Positions 30,935-37,654 of a stretch of 43,785 bases of DNA are shown piece after piece. Positions within the stretch are counted from its first letter, which is position 1. Every line of letters begins with the position of its first letter. The stretch spans positions 1 to 43,785 of the IMG/VR virus record IMGVR_UViG_3300025789_000069. One strand, given 5' to 3'. The notes under the pieces were generated by a model. That model ran no database searches. It was given only the letters and a program-made list of their open reading frames with translations, and was not told where the DNA came from. The stretch is from a virus. The translations under genes and the position numbers were made by a program.

Positions 30935-31272
30935 GAATTTTGGCCACTAAATTGAGAAACCAATTTTCGAGCGCGTACACCGTAACCTTGAAAAATGTAA
31001 TTATTAACGGCGACAAACGCGGATGCACCGGGTTTATATCGCGCGGGGATGCGATCGTGTACGTCAACACCGAGCTATTCGGACCTCAAGGGTACTTGTA
31101 CCGCACGGCCGAGCACTTGAAAGACTACACGGGCGGACAGAATCGCTGGGCCCCGGACCTTGAATCATTGGTGAAAAGAATCACGGACCTATTGACGGCC
31201 GAGTCAATACGTAAGCGCGCCGGGATCCCGGCGGACAATTTGATCGTGTACACCGTGGGGGATTCAAAATGA
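30931..31272 (+). CDS. Early hypothetical
   Basis: A 113-residue protein with mixed strands and helices (Y-T-V-T-L-K-N-V-I-I-N-G-D, D-A-I-V-Y-V-N-T-E-L-F-G). No membrane segment, cysteine cluster or catalytic motif is evident. It is coupled by ATGA overlaps to the genes on both sides, so it belongs to one translational unit with 30653-31949. I do not recognise it. Confidence 0.62.
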   Translation: MRILATKLRNQFSSAYTVTLKNVIINGDKRGCTGFISRGDAIVYVNTELFGPQGYLYRTAEHLKDYTGGQNRWAPDLESLVKRITDLLTAESIRKRAGIPADNLIVYTVGDSK

Positions 31273-31949
31273 AATATCATTTCATCCGCGAATCGGGAAA
31301 CCGAAAAACCGGCCCAATACCGGTTACTTACTCCGAGCGGGAAACGTGCCCAGAATCGTGCCCTCATTACCGCTCGGATTGTTACGCCGAAGACTATTAC
31401 ACGCGCTTATCATGGGATAAGGTCCCCCAGCGTGGGGGTGAATTGTCCGCGCTTTGTGAATCCGTGGCCCAGTTACCGGCGGGGCAATTGTGGCGCATGA
31501 ATGTGGCCGGGGACTTACCCGGCCGCGGTGAATCCGTCGATCCCGTGGCACTTGGTCAAATTGTCCGCGCGAATATCGGCCGCCGGGGGTTTACATACAC
31601 TCACAAAAAATCCGCGGATGCCATAACGTGGGCAAAGCATGCGACGGACTGGGGGTTCACCGTGAATTTAAGCGCGGATGATGCCGGCGAAGCGGATATA
31701 TTAGCGGACCTTAATTCTGGGCCCGTGGTTTGTATTGTGCCCATGGATACCCCAGAAAAGACACAAACCCCCGGGGGCCGTTCAATCGTGGTTTGTCCCG
31801 CACAAACCCGGGACCATGTGACGTGCGAATCGTGTGGGCTTTGTGCGCGTGCGAATCGGGCCGTTATTGTGGGTTTTCGTGCCCATGGATCCAAAGCGAA
31901 ACAAACCGATAGTAAAGCGCGCCGAATTATTCCAATTGCCACGGCGTAA
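31269..31949 (+). CDS. Cys-rich early protein, GP88/DUF7227-like
   Basis: A 226-residue protein. The N-terminal part has T-C-P-E-S-C-P-H-Y, then D-C-Y-A-E, and the middle G-Q-L-W-R-M-N-V-A-G-D-L-P-G and R-R-G-F-T-Y-T-H. Near the C-terminus are I-V-V-C-P-A-Q-T, V-T-C-E-S-C-G-L-C and I-V-G-F-R-A-H-G. I know this layout from mycobacteriophage-type and proteobacterial phage proteins of unknown function. At least seven conserved-looking cysteines suggest a metal site or cluster. It ends the first early transcript, followed by a terminator. Confidence 0.75.
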   Translation: MKYHFIRESGNRKTGPIPVTYSERETCPESCPHYRSDCYAEDYYTRLSWDKVPQRGGELSALCESVAQLPAGQLWRMNVAGDLPGRGESVDPVALGQIVRANIGRRGFTYTHKKSADAITWAKHATDWGFTVNLSADDAGEADILADLNSGPVVCIVPMDTPEKTQTPGGRSIVVCPAQTRDHVTCESCGLCARANRAVIVGFRAHGSKAKQTDSKARRIIPIATA

Positions 31950-31973
31950 CCCGTAACCCTTAACCGTAACCCC
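31946..31973 (+). repeat. GTAACC-type leader repeat, degenerate copy
   Basis: A run of GTAACCC/GTAACCC/TTAACC/GTAACCCC related to the repeats at 30073 and 30316 but without the AAGGAT end. It includes the stop codon of the preceding gene and leads into a terminator. Confidence 0.7.
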
Positions 31974-31997
31974 CGGCCCATGTGGCCGGGCTTTTTT
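31971..31997 (+). terminator. Intrinsic terminator of the first early block
   Basis: CCCGGCC (31972-31978) pairs with GGCCGGG (31984-31990) around CATGT, then C and six T residues. It closes the transcript that begins at 30043. Confidence 0.9.
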
Positions 31998-32015
31998 GAT
32001 CCTTGAAAGTGAAAA

Positions 32016-32213
32016 ATGAAATACACCGAAGCCGAATATATAAACGCGGGGTATCGATACGAGCGGGCCCCCAATAGGATCACGGGCCAAGCCGTGGCCG
32101 CTTTGATCCGGACCATGCTTGAATCCGAATCGATCCCGGACCGGGGCGAAGCTCGCCGATTAATTGAGCTGGGCCGGGCCGACGCGCGCCCACGCGCCCA
32201 CGCGCACGCATGA
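32016..32213 (+). CDS. Early hypothetical, 65 residues
   Basis: A helical protein (Y-I-N-A-G-Y-R-Y-E-R-A-P, Q-A-V-A-A-L-I-R-T-M-L). The end is an Ala/Arg/His run (A-D-A-R-P-R-A-H-A-H-A) encoded by the start of the ACGCGC-rich repeat zone, which probably extended it. Its ATG is 18 bases past the terminator and has a weak GAAAG site. No known domain. Confidence 0.55.
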   Translation: MKYTEAEYINAGYRYERAPNRITGQAVAALIRTMLESESIPDRGEARRLIELGRADARPRAHAHA

Positions 32214-32217
32214 GCCC

Positions 32218-32406
32218 ATGAGCACCCCCGCCCCCACGCGCCCACGCGCACCCGTGGCCATTGGGCCCCCTACGCGTGCGCCCACGCCTACGCGCACCCC
32301 CGCGCCTACGCCTGCCCAGGTCTGGCCGTTCCCACGGGCGATCCTGCCCACGCGCCCCGGCGCGCCACTGTTTAACCCTGACAACTTCGAAGAGGCCCCA
32401 CTATGA
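32218..32406 (+). CDS. Pro/Thr/Arg-rich small protein in repeat zone
   Basis: A 62-residue protein dominated by P-T-R and P-A-P units (T-R-A-P-T-P-T-R-T-P-A-P-T-P-A) that come from CCCACGCG-type DNA repeats. Only the last 25 residues (Q-V-W-P-F-P-R-A-I-L-P to N-P-D-N-F-E-E-A-P-L) look like ordinary protein. The stop overlaps the next start (ATGA). It could be a gene whose linker was lengthened by repeat expansion. Confidence 0.45.
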   Translation: MSTPAPTRPRAPVAIGPPTRAPTPTRTPAPTPAQVWPFPRAILPTRPGAPLFNPDNFEEAPL

Positions 32407-32747
32407 CCCTGCCCGATTGGATGAACCCACCCACGCCCACGCGTGCGCCTACGCGCGCCCCTGAGCCCCCACGCGCCTACGCGTCCACGCGCACCCCTGA
32501 GCGCAAGCGCATACCGCTCCACGCGGATCCAGGCACGCCCAAACGCGTGTCGGACCTACGCGCACGCATGGGCCTGTCACTCAACAAAATGTCGCGCCTG
32601 ATGGGCGTGGAGAATGCCACCTATCGCAAATGGGAAACCGGCGAACGCATCCCCACGGCCGCGGCTACGCGCCTGATCGACATCATGGAGCAGATCGAGA
32701 CCCACGCCCCCGCGCTCCACGCGCGCCTGATCGCGGAGGTGATGTGA
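32403..32747 (+). CDS. Xre-family regulator with repeat-derived N-terminus
   Basis: A 114-residue protein. The first 45 residues are Pro/Thr/Arg-rich and come from the DNA repeats; the rest is a helix-turn-helix domain (V-S-D-L-R-A-R-M-G-L-S-L-N-K-M-S-R-L-M-G, then Y-R-K-W-E-T-G-E-R-I-P). It is likely a DNA-binding regulator and the only classical one in the early block. It is a candidate reader of the operator-like repeats in the 29.3-30.0 kb region. Start and stop overlap the neighbours as ATGA and TGATG. Confidence 0.78.
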   Translation: MTLPDWMNPPTPTRAPTRAPEPPRAYASTRTPERKRIPLHADPGTPKRVSDLRARMGLSLNKMSRLMGVENATYRKWETGERIPTAAATRLIDIMEQIETHAPALHARLIAEVM

Positions 32748-32887
32748 TGATCGACGACGACTACGACTTCGACCTCGAGGAGCTGCGCCAGGAGTCGCGC
32801 GCAGCCAGGTGGCTACACCGCCGGCTGCTCGACCACCCGGACCCACAGGACCCAGACTACCCTGAGCTGGAGGATGACGAGGAATGA
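32747..32887 (+). CDS. Small acidic protein (46 residues)
   Basis: An acidic protein: D-D-D-Y-D-F-D-L-E-E-L at the start, R-A-A-R-W-L-H-R-R-L-L in the middle and D-P-D-Y-P-E-L-E-D-D-E-E at the end. The start shares a base with the regulator stop (TGATG), with GGAGG 7 bases upstream. Small acidic early proteins sometimes mimic DNA or bind host enzymes, but this is speculative here. Confidence 0.55.
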   Translation: MIDDDYDFDLEELRQESRAARWLHRRLLDHPDPQDPDYPELEDDEE

Positions 32888-33231
32888 CCCCGATCTCACT
32901 CGCCGATCGCCTACGCGCGCTCCTACGCGCGCACCCTGAAGGGCTGCGGGTCCTAGCGATCCAAGGTCATCTGGGGGGCGACTACCGAACCTCGATCGCC
33001 AACTGCTTGCGAAGGATGCCCGACGCCTACGTGAAGGACTGGGTCTGGCAAAGGACTGGCTGGGCTGCCGTGTGGGCGGTGGTCTACGACAAACCCAAGC
33101 CACAGGGCAGGCCGATCACTCGTCCTGATCCTCCAGCCCCTTCACGCGCCTACGCGCATGGGGGGCCAGCCGGTAAATCTCGTCAAGCTGGCGCTGTTTG
33201 GCCGCCAGCACTGCCGCGCGGTGGCCCTTGA
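32884..33231 (+). CDS. Early hypothetical overlapping the primase gene
   Basis: A 115-residue protein. The first 70 residues look like a winged-helix fold (L-A-D-R-L-R-A-L-L-R-A-H-P-E-G-L, then C-L-R-R-M-P-D-A-Y-V-K-D-W-V-W). The last 35 residues are Pro/Ala/Gly-rich and antisense to the 3' end of the primase-helicase gene (116-base tail-to-tail overlap). The start overlaps the previous stop (ATGA). The folded part is likely real; the tail may be a read-through extension. Confidence 0.6.
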   Translation: MTPISLADRLRALLRAHPEGLRVLAIQGHLGGDYRTSIANCLRRMPDAYVKDWVWQRTGWAAVWAVVYDKPKPQGRPITRPDPPAPSRAYAHGGPAGKSRQAGAVWPPALPRGGP

Positions 33232-35578
33232 ACATGGTCAAGAGCTTGGGGTTGATGGCCCACTGGGCGAAGTGCTGATTCTCTTTCGTGCCGTCGTCCA
33301 CGCGGATCACCCAGGTGGCCTGCTCTAGCAGCGCCATCGCGCCGATCACCATCTGGTCGGCCTGCCACTGGCTCACGCCCTCCACCTGCCTACGCGCGGA
33401 CCTCTTGATCTCGCCCAGGGTCAGGGTTGACTTGTCAGCGTGCTGGATCACATAGTCGGCCACCCACGCGTCAAACGAGTTGCCGCCCACCTCGCCCAGG
33501 GAGTAGCGCAGCGCGGGGATCACATAGTCCTTCACCACGCGGATCACGCGCTCCACGATCTCAGGCCCGACCACAATGTCGAATGGCCGCTCCATGAGGT
33601 GGAACAGGATGATCAGCCTGCCGGTCGTGCCCTCGATCTTGCCAAACGCGGTCATGAACGAGTCAGGCGACGACAGGATGCGCTCGTCCTTCTTTGCGGT
33701 CTCATACCAGCGCTGGAACTCGCGGAACACCTTGTGGGCAGCCGGAGAGAGCTTGTAGGTCTGGGCCGGTAACGCGTAAACCAGGCGCAAAGTCTGCTCC
33801 CACTGGGCCTTGTTGGTCATGAACTCGGGGATGGGCTCACCCAGTCGCGTCTTATCACCTCGCAGGATCGCAGGTATGAACCGCTGGAGCAGGCCATCAC
33901 TGGTCAGGCTGGCCAGATTGTCGCGGTACACTTTGGGCTGGATGTTGCCGTAAATCGAGACAGCCAGGTTCTCGCAGTGGATCGACCCGGACCCCACCCG
34001 GTCCATGTCGTATTTTTCTGACTCGTAGCTGACAACCCAGGCTGAGCGATCCTCGCCGCTGGTCTTGTCGGTGAGCTTCTTCACCCAGCTGTTCATTTCG
34101 TCCAGGTAGCACAGCAGGCCCCGAGGTCTCTCAGCAGCCTGGCGCACGAGCTTCTGGGATGTTACGTCATTGACAACGATACGCACCGGCGTCGGGGCTG
34201 GCGGGAGATCGTTGACGACCGGTGCAGCCGATGGGTCCAGCTGACCCTCTGGTGTCTTATGGTACTCAGTGAAAGCCTTGTGCGCGGCCTCGTGGGCTGC
34301 CTCTTTGCCTTCCCAATCGAGCATTTCCTTCTTGTATCTTGGCGCGTCTTCTGATTCAATATCACGTAGCGCCGACAGCATGGGTCTGGAGCCTGGACTC
34401 TTTTTGTCTGCTGGATCCCCAATCGTCATGAGCCAGAGCACCGGCGGGACCTGAAAGCCTGGCATCAACTCAAGTCGGATCTCAGCGTCGACAACCCCGC
34501 AGACAGCCGACAAGCCTGCGAAGAGCGGGACCAAAGGGTCACAGCCCACACTTTCCGATACCTGCTGAGCCCTGGTGGCCAGCACAGATGGCCACAGCGA
34601 CAGATCGATCTCAGGAGCCGGGGGCTTGAGCCCGGACATCACCTCGAGCGGTGCGTCTGGCGACTCGATGGACTTGAACAGTTCTGATGCGTCTGGCATG
34701 GGCCTGCTCCATCCGTGCTGCTTGGCAATGTGAAAAAGTGTCCCGAGCTTGACACTGTTGACCTTGTCGGTCTTGAAGCTGTTCCACTGTGCAATGAGGG
34801 TGCGCTCTCCAGGGTACTTGGGCGAGGGCATCGACCACTCGTTCCAAAGCGAGAGCGCCTGATCGAGTTGATTGGTCTGCGACCCGGCCCAGTTGAGCGC
34901 CATGCCGACATGCACCCACTCTTCCCTTGAACAGTCTGGATTGATGGCCTCCATGGCCTGGCGAATCTCTTCCCATGACGCATTGATGGCGTCCCCAGTG
35001 GTCAGGTTTCGCACCTTGTCCGAGTCAAGGAGCTTTTGCCACAGATCGAGCAGAAACTGAGGGATGATCGGCAGCCGGGTCCAGTGACCCCGGCCTGCCC
35101 AGCGGTACGGTTGCAGGGTCTCAGGGTGAATGGATGGGGGCAGGACATCCTGCACCGTGAGACCGTTGGCCGTGCTGGAGCGCAGCTCGTAGACCGTCTG
35201 GCCATTGACCAAGACCTTCTTTGATGGCAGCGACAGACCAAAGGGCATGGAGTAGAGCAGCTTGCCGTGGCCAGCCTTGCCCGACTCGATGATAACGGCG
35301 TCCGGTGCGTCGTAGAGGGTCTTAAGATCGATGCCCTGGGCGATTGTTGCGTCCCAGTTGTCGATGTCAAAAGCCATCGTGCCGCTGTAAGCATGGGCAA
35401 GCCCGATGCCAAAGCCCGGCGGCAGCTGGGTCTGGTCCTTAAGTGCTTGGGTCTTTTGGTTCCAGCCTGCGGTGCGGGGTCCCTTGGTCCCTTGGGGGAT
35501 CGGTACAAGTGACCAACCGTGGCGAATATAAGCATCGACTGATGCGGGGTGCTGTTGAACTGACTGTACAGGTAGCAT
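33116..35578 (-). CDS. Primase-polymerase/helicase fusion (Prim-Pol, PriCT-2, DUF3987)
   Basis: An 820-residue replication protein. The N-terminal Prim-Pol domain has M-A-F-D-I-D-N (D71, D73) and G-H-G-K-L-L-Y (H104), the expected metal and nucleotide residues, plus V-Y-E-L-R-S. A PriCT-2-like linker follows (about 203-290). The rest is DUF3987-type helicase with a degenerate P-loop near I-G-D-P-A-D-K-K-S-P-G and Walker B L-L-C-Y-L-D-E-M. It would unwind and prime the phage DNA. I chose ATG 35578; the frame is open to a TTG at 35623. It has a weak GACGAG ribosome site and a leader of about 100 bases covered by an antisense RNA. Confidence 0.82.
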   Translation of the reverse strand: MLPVQSVQQHPASVDAYIRHGWSLVPIPQGTKGPRTAGWNQKTQALKDQTQLPPGFGIGLAHAYSGTMAFDIDNWDATIAQGIDLKTLYDAPDAVIIESGKAGHGKLLYSMPFGLSLPSKKVLVNGQTVYELRSSTANGLTVQDVLPPSIHPETLQPYRWAGRGHWTRLPIIPQFLLDLWQKLLDSDKVRNLTTGDAINASWEEIRQAMEAINPDCSREEWVHVGMALNWAGSQTNQLDQALSLWNEWSMPSPKYPGERTLIAQWNSFKTDKVNSVKLGTLFHIAKQHGWSRPMPDASELFKSIESPDAPLEVMSGLKPPAPEIDLSLWPSVLATRAQQVSESVGCDPLVPLFAGLSAVCGVVDAEIRLELMPGFQVPPVLWLMTIGDPADKKSPGSRPMLSALRDIESEDAPRYKKEMLDWEGKEAAHEAAHKAFTEYHKTPEGQLDPSAAPVVNDLPPAPTPVRIVVNDVTSQKLVRQAAERPRGLLCYLDEMNSWVKKLTDKTSGEDRSAWVVSYESEKYDMDRVGSGSIHCENLAVSIYGNIQPKVYRDNLASLTSDGLLQRFIPAILRGDKTRLGEPIPEFMTNKAQWEQTLRLVYALPAQTYKLSPAAHKVFREFQRWYETAKKDERILSSPDSFMTAFGKIEGTTGRLIILFHLMERPFDIVVGPEIVERVIRVVKDYVIPALRYSLGEVGGNSFDAWVADYVIQHADKSTLTLGEIKRSARRQVEGVSQWQADQMVIGAMALLEQATWVIRVDDGTKENQHFAQWAINPKLLTMFKGHRAAVLAAKQRQLDEIYRLAPHARRRVKGLEDQDE

Positions 35579-35583
35579 ATAAT
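35555..35583 (+). promoter_or_regulatory. Plus-strand promoter for a short antisense RNA
   Basis: TTGAAC (35555-35560) and a perfect TATAAT (35578-35583) are spaced exactly 17 bases apart. The -10 box overlaps the start codon of the oppositely oriented primase-helicase gene. The predicted start is near 35590. Confidence 0.75.
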
Positions 35584-35589
35584 TGACTC
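35581..35589 (+). promoter_or_regulatory. ATTGACTC core shared with the 29-30 kb operators
   Basis: AATTGACTC lies directly after the -10 start of the antisense promoter. Its core matches the right half of the operator-like repeats at 29336, 29614 and 29854. A protein bound here would block antisense transcription. Confidence 0.4.
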
Positions 35590-35656
35590 GTCTAATGGTG
35601 ATTTCGCAGTTGCCTGACTTCAAGCCCCGGCCCTACCAGGTCGGGGTTTTCTTTTT
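35590..35656 (+). ncRNA. Candidate cis-antisense RNA to the primase-helicase leader
   Basis: A short transcript of about 65 bases should run from the promoter at 35555-35583 to the terminator at 35625-35656. It has no open frame with a ribosome site. It is fully complementary to the 5' leader of the primase-helicase mRNA, whose candidate promoter lies at 35690-35695. The layout recalls lambda OOP RNA. Both ends are predicted from consensus elements only. Confidence 0.6.
35625..35656 (+). terminator. Intrinsic terminator of the antisense RNA
   Basis: CCCCGGCC (35625-35632) pairs with GGTCGGGG (35639-35646), one G-U included, around CTACCA, followed by TTTTCTTTTT (35647-35656). There is no T-tract in the opposite direction, so it acts on plus-strand transcripts. 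Confidence 0.9.
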
Positions 35657-35683
35657 GGTCACATAAAAAATTTTAATTTGTTG

Positions 35684-35713
35684 TTGCACATTGTATCAGA
35701 AGTGTGTTACGAT
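35684..35713 (+). promoter_or_regulatory. Promoter of the replication operon
   Basis: TTGCAC (35684-35689) and TACGAT (35708-35713) are spaced 18 bases apart, with TG one base before the -10 box (extended -10). It would drive the ribbon-helix-helix gene and the replication genes. Confidence 0.68.
35690..35695 (-). promoter_or_regulatory. Minus-strand extended -10 for the primase-helicase gene
   Basis: On the minus strand TGATACAAT gives TACAAT (35690-35695) with the TGn extension; the -35 region is poor. It overlaps the spacer of the divergent plus-strand promoter, so the two should compete. Confidence 0.5.
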
Positions 35714-35736
35714 TGATTCAACAAACGGAAATTTTT

Positions 35737-35943
35737 ATGGAAACCGTCGAAACCAGATCAAAATTTTTGACCATCAGGGTAAATCCCGATGTTCATAAGT
35801 CGTTCCGACTTAAGGCAGCAGCATACGGAGGTGTGTCTGAGGTCTTGAGGGAGCTCGTAAGTGCGTTCATTGATGAGCGCGTAATTGTTAGTCCAAACCC
35901 TGAAAGAAAGAGTATTTATCATGTCACTAGAAGCCAAAATTGA
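35737..35943 (+). CDS. Ribbon-helix-helix regulator
   Basis: A 68-residue protein with the RHH pattern: strand F-L-T-I-R-V-N-P, helix D-V-H-K-S-F-R-L-K-A-A-A-Y, turn G-G, and helix V-S-E-V-L-R-E-L-V-S-A-F-I-D. RHH dimers bind DNA through the N-terminal strand. It is the first gene of the replication operon, next to two overlapping promoters and the antisense RNA, so it may autoregulate this switch. I chose the ATG at 35737, preceded by GGAA; the earlier GTG lies in the promoter. The end overlaps the next gene by 23 bases. Confidence 0.75.
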   Translation: METVETRSKFLTIRVNPDVHKSFRLKAAAYGGVSEVLRELVSAFIDERVIVSPNPERKSIYHVTRSQN

Positions 35944-36334
35944 AGCTCTGACGCAAGTCATGACCCGCATCGCCGTCGCCCTCGAGTCGGCCAATGTAGC
36001 ACCAGTCGAACAAGTTGTGCAAGCTCCACAACCCGTGGTACAAGCGCCCGTTATTGTGGCTGCACCAGCGCCAGCACCTGTTGCTGCACCTGCTCCCGTC
36101 ATGCCCGCGGCTCCCACCTTCATCGCTCCCGCACCCGTGGCAGCTCCAGTGGGTGCACCGTTTAACGATGGCAAGGGCCTGATCGAATACGTCATGACCG
36201 CCTACAAGGCCATGGGTGCTGAAAAAGGTGCTCAGATCCAAGGCGTGCTGTCCACCCTGGGCTACAGCAACATCAACGACGTGAAGCCCGAGCACTACTC
36301 GGCTCTGTACGCAGGTGTGGAAGCGCTGAAATGA
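35921..36334 (+). CDS. Ala/Pro-rich protein with helical ends
   Basis: A 137-residue protein. An N-terminal helix (L-E-A-K-I-E-A-L-T-Q-V-M-T-R-I-A-V-A-L) is joined by an Ala/Pro/Val linker (P-A-P-A-P-V-A-A-P-A-P) to a C-terminal helical domain (L-I-E-Y-V-M-T-A-Y-K-A-M-G-A, then I-N-D-V-K-P-E-H-Y). The C-terminal domain resembles small proteins found next to DUF2800/DUF2815 genes. I chose ATG 35921, after AAAGAG. It is coupled by ATGA to the nuclease gene, so a nuclease or ssDNA-protein partner is plausible. Confidence 0.65.
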   Translation: MSLEAKIEALTQVMTRIAVALESANVAPVEQVVQAPQPVVQAPVIVAAPAPAPVAAPAPVMPAAPTFIAPAPVAAPVGAPFNDGKGLIEYVMTAYKAMGAEKGAQIQGVLSTLGYSNINDVKPEHYSALYAGVEALK

Positions 36335-37641
36335 GCACTCACTCGTCACTGTCACCCTCCAAGGCGGTGCGCTGGCTTGCCTGTCCCGGCTCGATCCGGG
36401 AAGAGGCCAAGTACCCCGACGAGGAGAGCGGCGCGGCCGCTGTTGACGGTACTCACTCTCACACAGTACTTGAGAACTGCATCATCGGCGGCCTGGCTGA
36501 CCCCAGCATCGCTATTGGCAAGAAGTTCAAGGACCATGAGGGCGAGTTCGTGGTGGACGAAGCGCGCGCTGACCGTGTGCGCCTGGCCATCGACTACATC
36601 AAGGAGCGCGGCAAGGAGCTCGGCGCTGATTGTGAAGTGATCCCTGAGCAGAAGGTCGACCCGGCGCACTACCTCGGCCGCAAGGACATGTCTGGCACAG
36701 CTGACGTGCAGATCCATGCCTTCACCGCCCGGGTGCTCGAGGTGATCGACTACAAGGACGGCATGAACTACGTGCCCGTCCAAGACAACCCTCAACTCGA
36801 GCTCTACGGTCTCGGTGCACTGGCTGCGCTGAAGCTGCCGATCAATGGCGACTATCCCTTCGACAAGGTGCGTCTGACCGTGATCCAGCCCAAGCTGCTG
36901 CTCAAGGGCATGAACCCGATCAGCCACGTCGAGATGTACGTGAACCAGCTGCTCGACAAGATCGGCAAGTACGTGATCGGCGGGATGCGGGTGGACGACC
37001 CCCAAGCGCCCCTGATCCCTGGCGACGCGCAGTGCAAGTACTGCAAGGCCAAAGGGTGCTCCGCGCGTCAGGACAAGGTCATGGACGCCATGGGACTGTT
37101 CCAGCCGGTGGCCCAGCAGGCCGAGCAAGCACTCGAGATCTCGCAGCAAGCCGCTGACAAGGACCCGGCCAAGATGGACGATCAGCAGATCCGTCAGATC
37201 ATGGAAGCCGCGCCTTTGATGCGTCAACTGCTCGAGGGTGTGGAAGCCGAAGCACTGCGCCGGTTTAAGGCTGGCCAGAGCATTCCAGGTCTGAAGGCAG
37301 TCTATGGTCGCGGCAGCCGCTCGTGGTCATTTGCTGACGAGGACATGGCCGAGAAGCTCATGAAGATGGGCATCCCGAAGGCGTCGATCTACGAGGTCAA
37401 GTTGATTTCACCGGCCAAGGCCGAGAAGCTCACCTGGACCGCGAAGAAGAGTGGTGTGGAGGTCAAGAAGCAGCTCACTGAGCGTCAGATCAAGACCATG
37501 CACACTGAGTATGTAACGAAGATGGCCGGTAAGCTGACCATCGTCCCCGAGTCTGATGATCGTCCTGCGGTCGTCATGAACGCTGCACCATTATTCAGTG
37601 CAGTGGAAGAAGTACCGGCATTGCCGGATTGGTTAAAGTAA
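36331..37641 (+). CDS. DUF2800 nuclease, Cas4/RecB-like with Fe-S cysteines
   Basis: A 436-residue protein of the DUF2800 family, related to RecB/Cas4 exonucleases. The PD-(D/E)xK core is visible: H-S-H near 42-44, G-T-A-D (D125), and V-I-D-Y-K-D (D140, K142), then Q-L-E-L-Y. One Cys near the N-terminus (C18, W-L-A-C-P-G) and three near 232-240 (C-K-Y-C-K-A-K-G-C) match the four-Cys cluster that holds a 4Fe-4S centre in Cas4-like enzymes. It likely trims DNA ends for recombination or replication. The start overlaps the previous stop (ATGA). Confidence 0.85.
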   Translation: MSTHSSLSPSKAVRWLACPGSIREEAKYPDEESGAAAVDGTHSHTVLENCIIGGLADPSIAIGKKFKDHEGEFVVDEARADRVRLAIDYIKERGKELGADCEVIPEQKVDPAHYLGRKDMSGTADVQIHAFTARVLEVIDYKDGMNYVPVQDNPQLELYGLGALAALKLPINGDYPFDKVRLTVIQPKLLLKGMNPISHVEMYVNQLLDKIGKYVIGGMRVDDPQAPLIPGDAQCKYCKAKGCSARQDKVMDAMGLFQPVAQQAEQALEISQQAADKDPAKMDDQQIRQIMEAAPLMRQLLEGVEAEALRRFKAGQSIPGLKAVYGRGSRSWSFADEDMAEKLMKMGIPKASIYEVKLISPAKAEKLTWTAKKSGVEVKKQLTERQIKTMHTEYVTKMAGKLTIVPESDDRPAVVMNAAPLFSAVEEVPALPDWLK

Positions 37642-37654
37642 CTTTGGAGTAATC

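Larger units (their letters stand above)
32270..33397 (+). repeat. Directionally biased CTACGCGC repeat zone
   Basis: CTACGCGC occurs exactly at 32288, 32449, 32556, 32665, 32911, 32923, 33150 and 33390, and CTACGCGT at 32270 and 32478, all on the plus strand. CCCACGCG variants fill the gaps between 32185 and 32520. I saw no inverted copy in this zone. The copies cross from plus-strand genes into the 3' end of a minus-strand gene without changing orientation. Confidence 0.8.

Noticed and set aside
32403-35943. Lysogeny module suggested by Xre and RHH regulators
   Set aside because: No integrase, excisionase, partition or clear immunity gene was found; such regulators also occur in lytic phages.
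36352-37227. Minus-strand open frame of 291 codons opposite the DUF2800 nuclease
   Set aside because: Leu/His/Val-rich shadow of a high-GC3 coding strand, without start signals.
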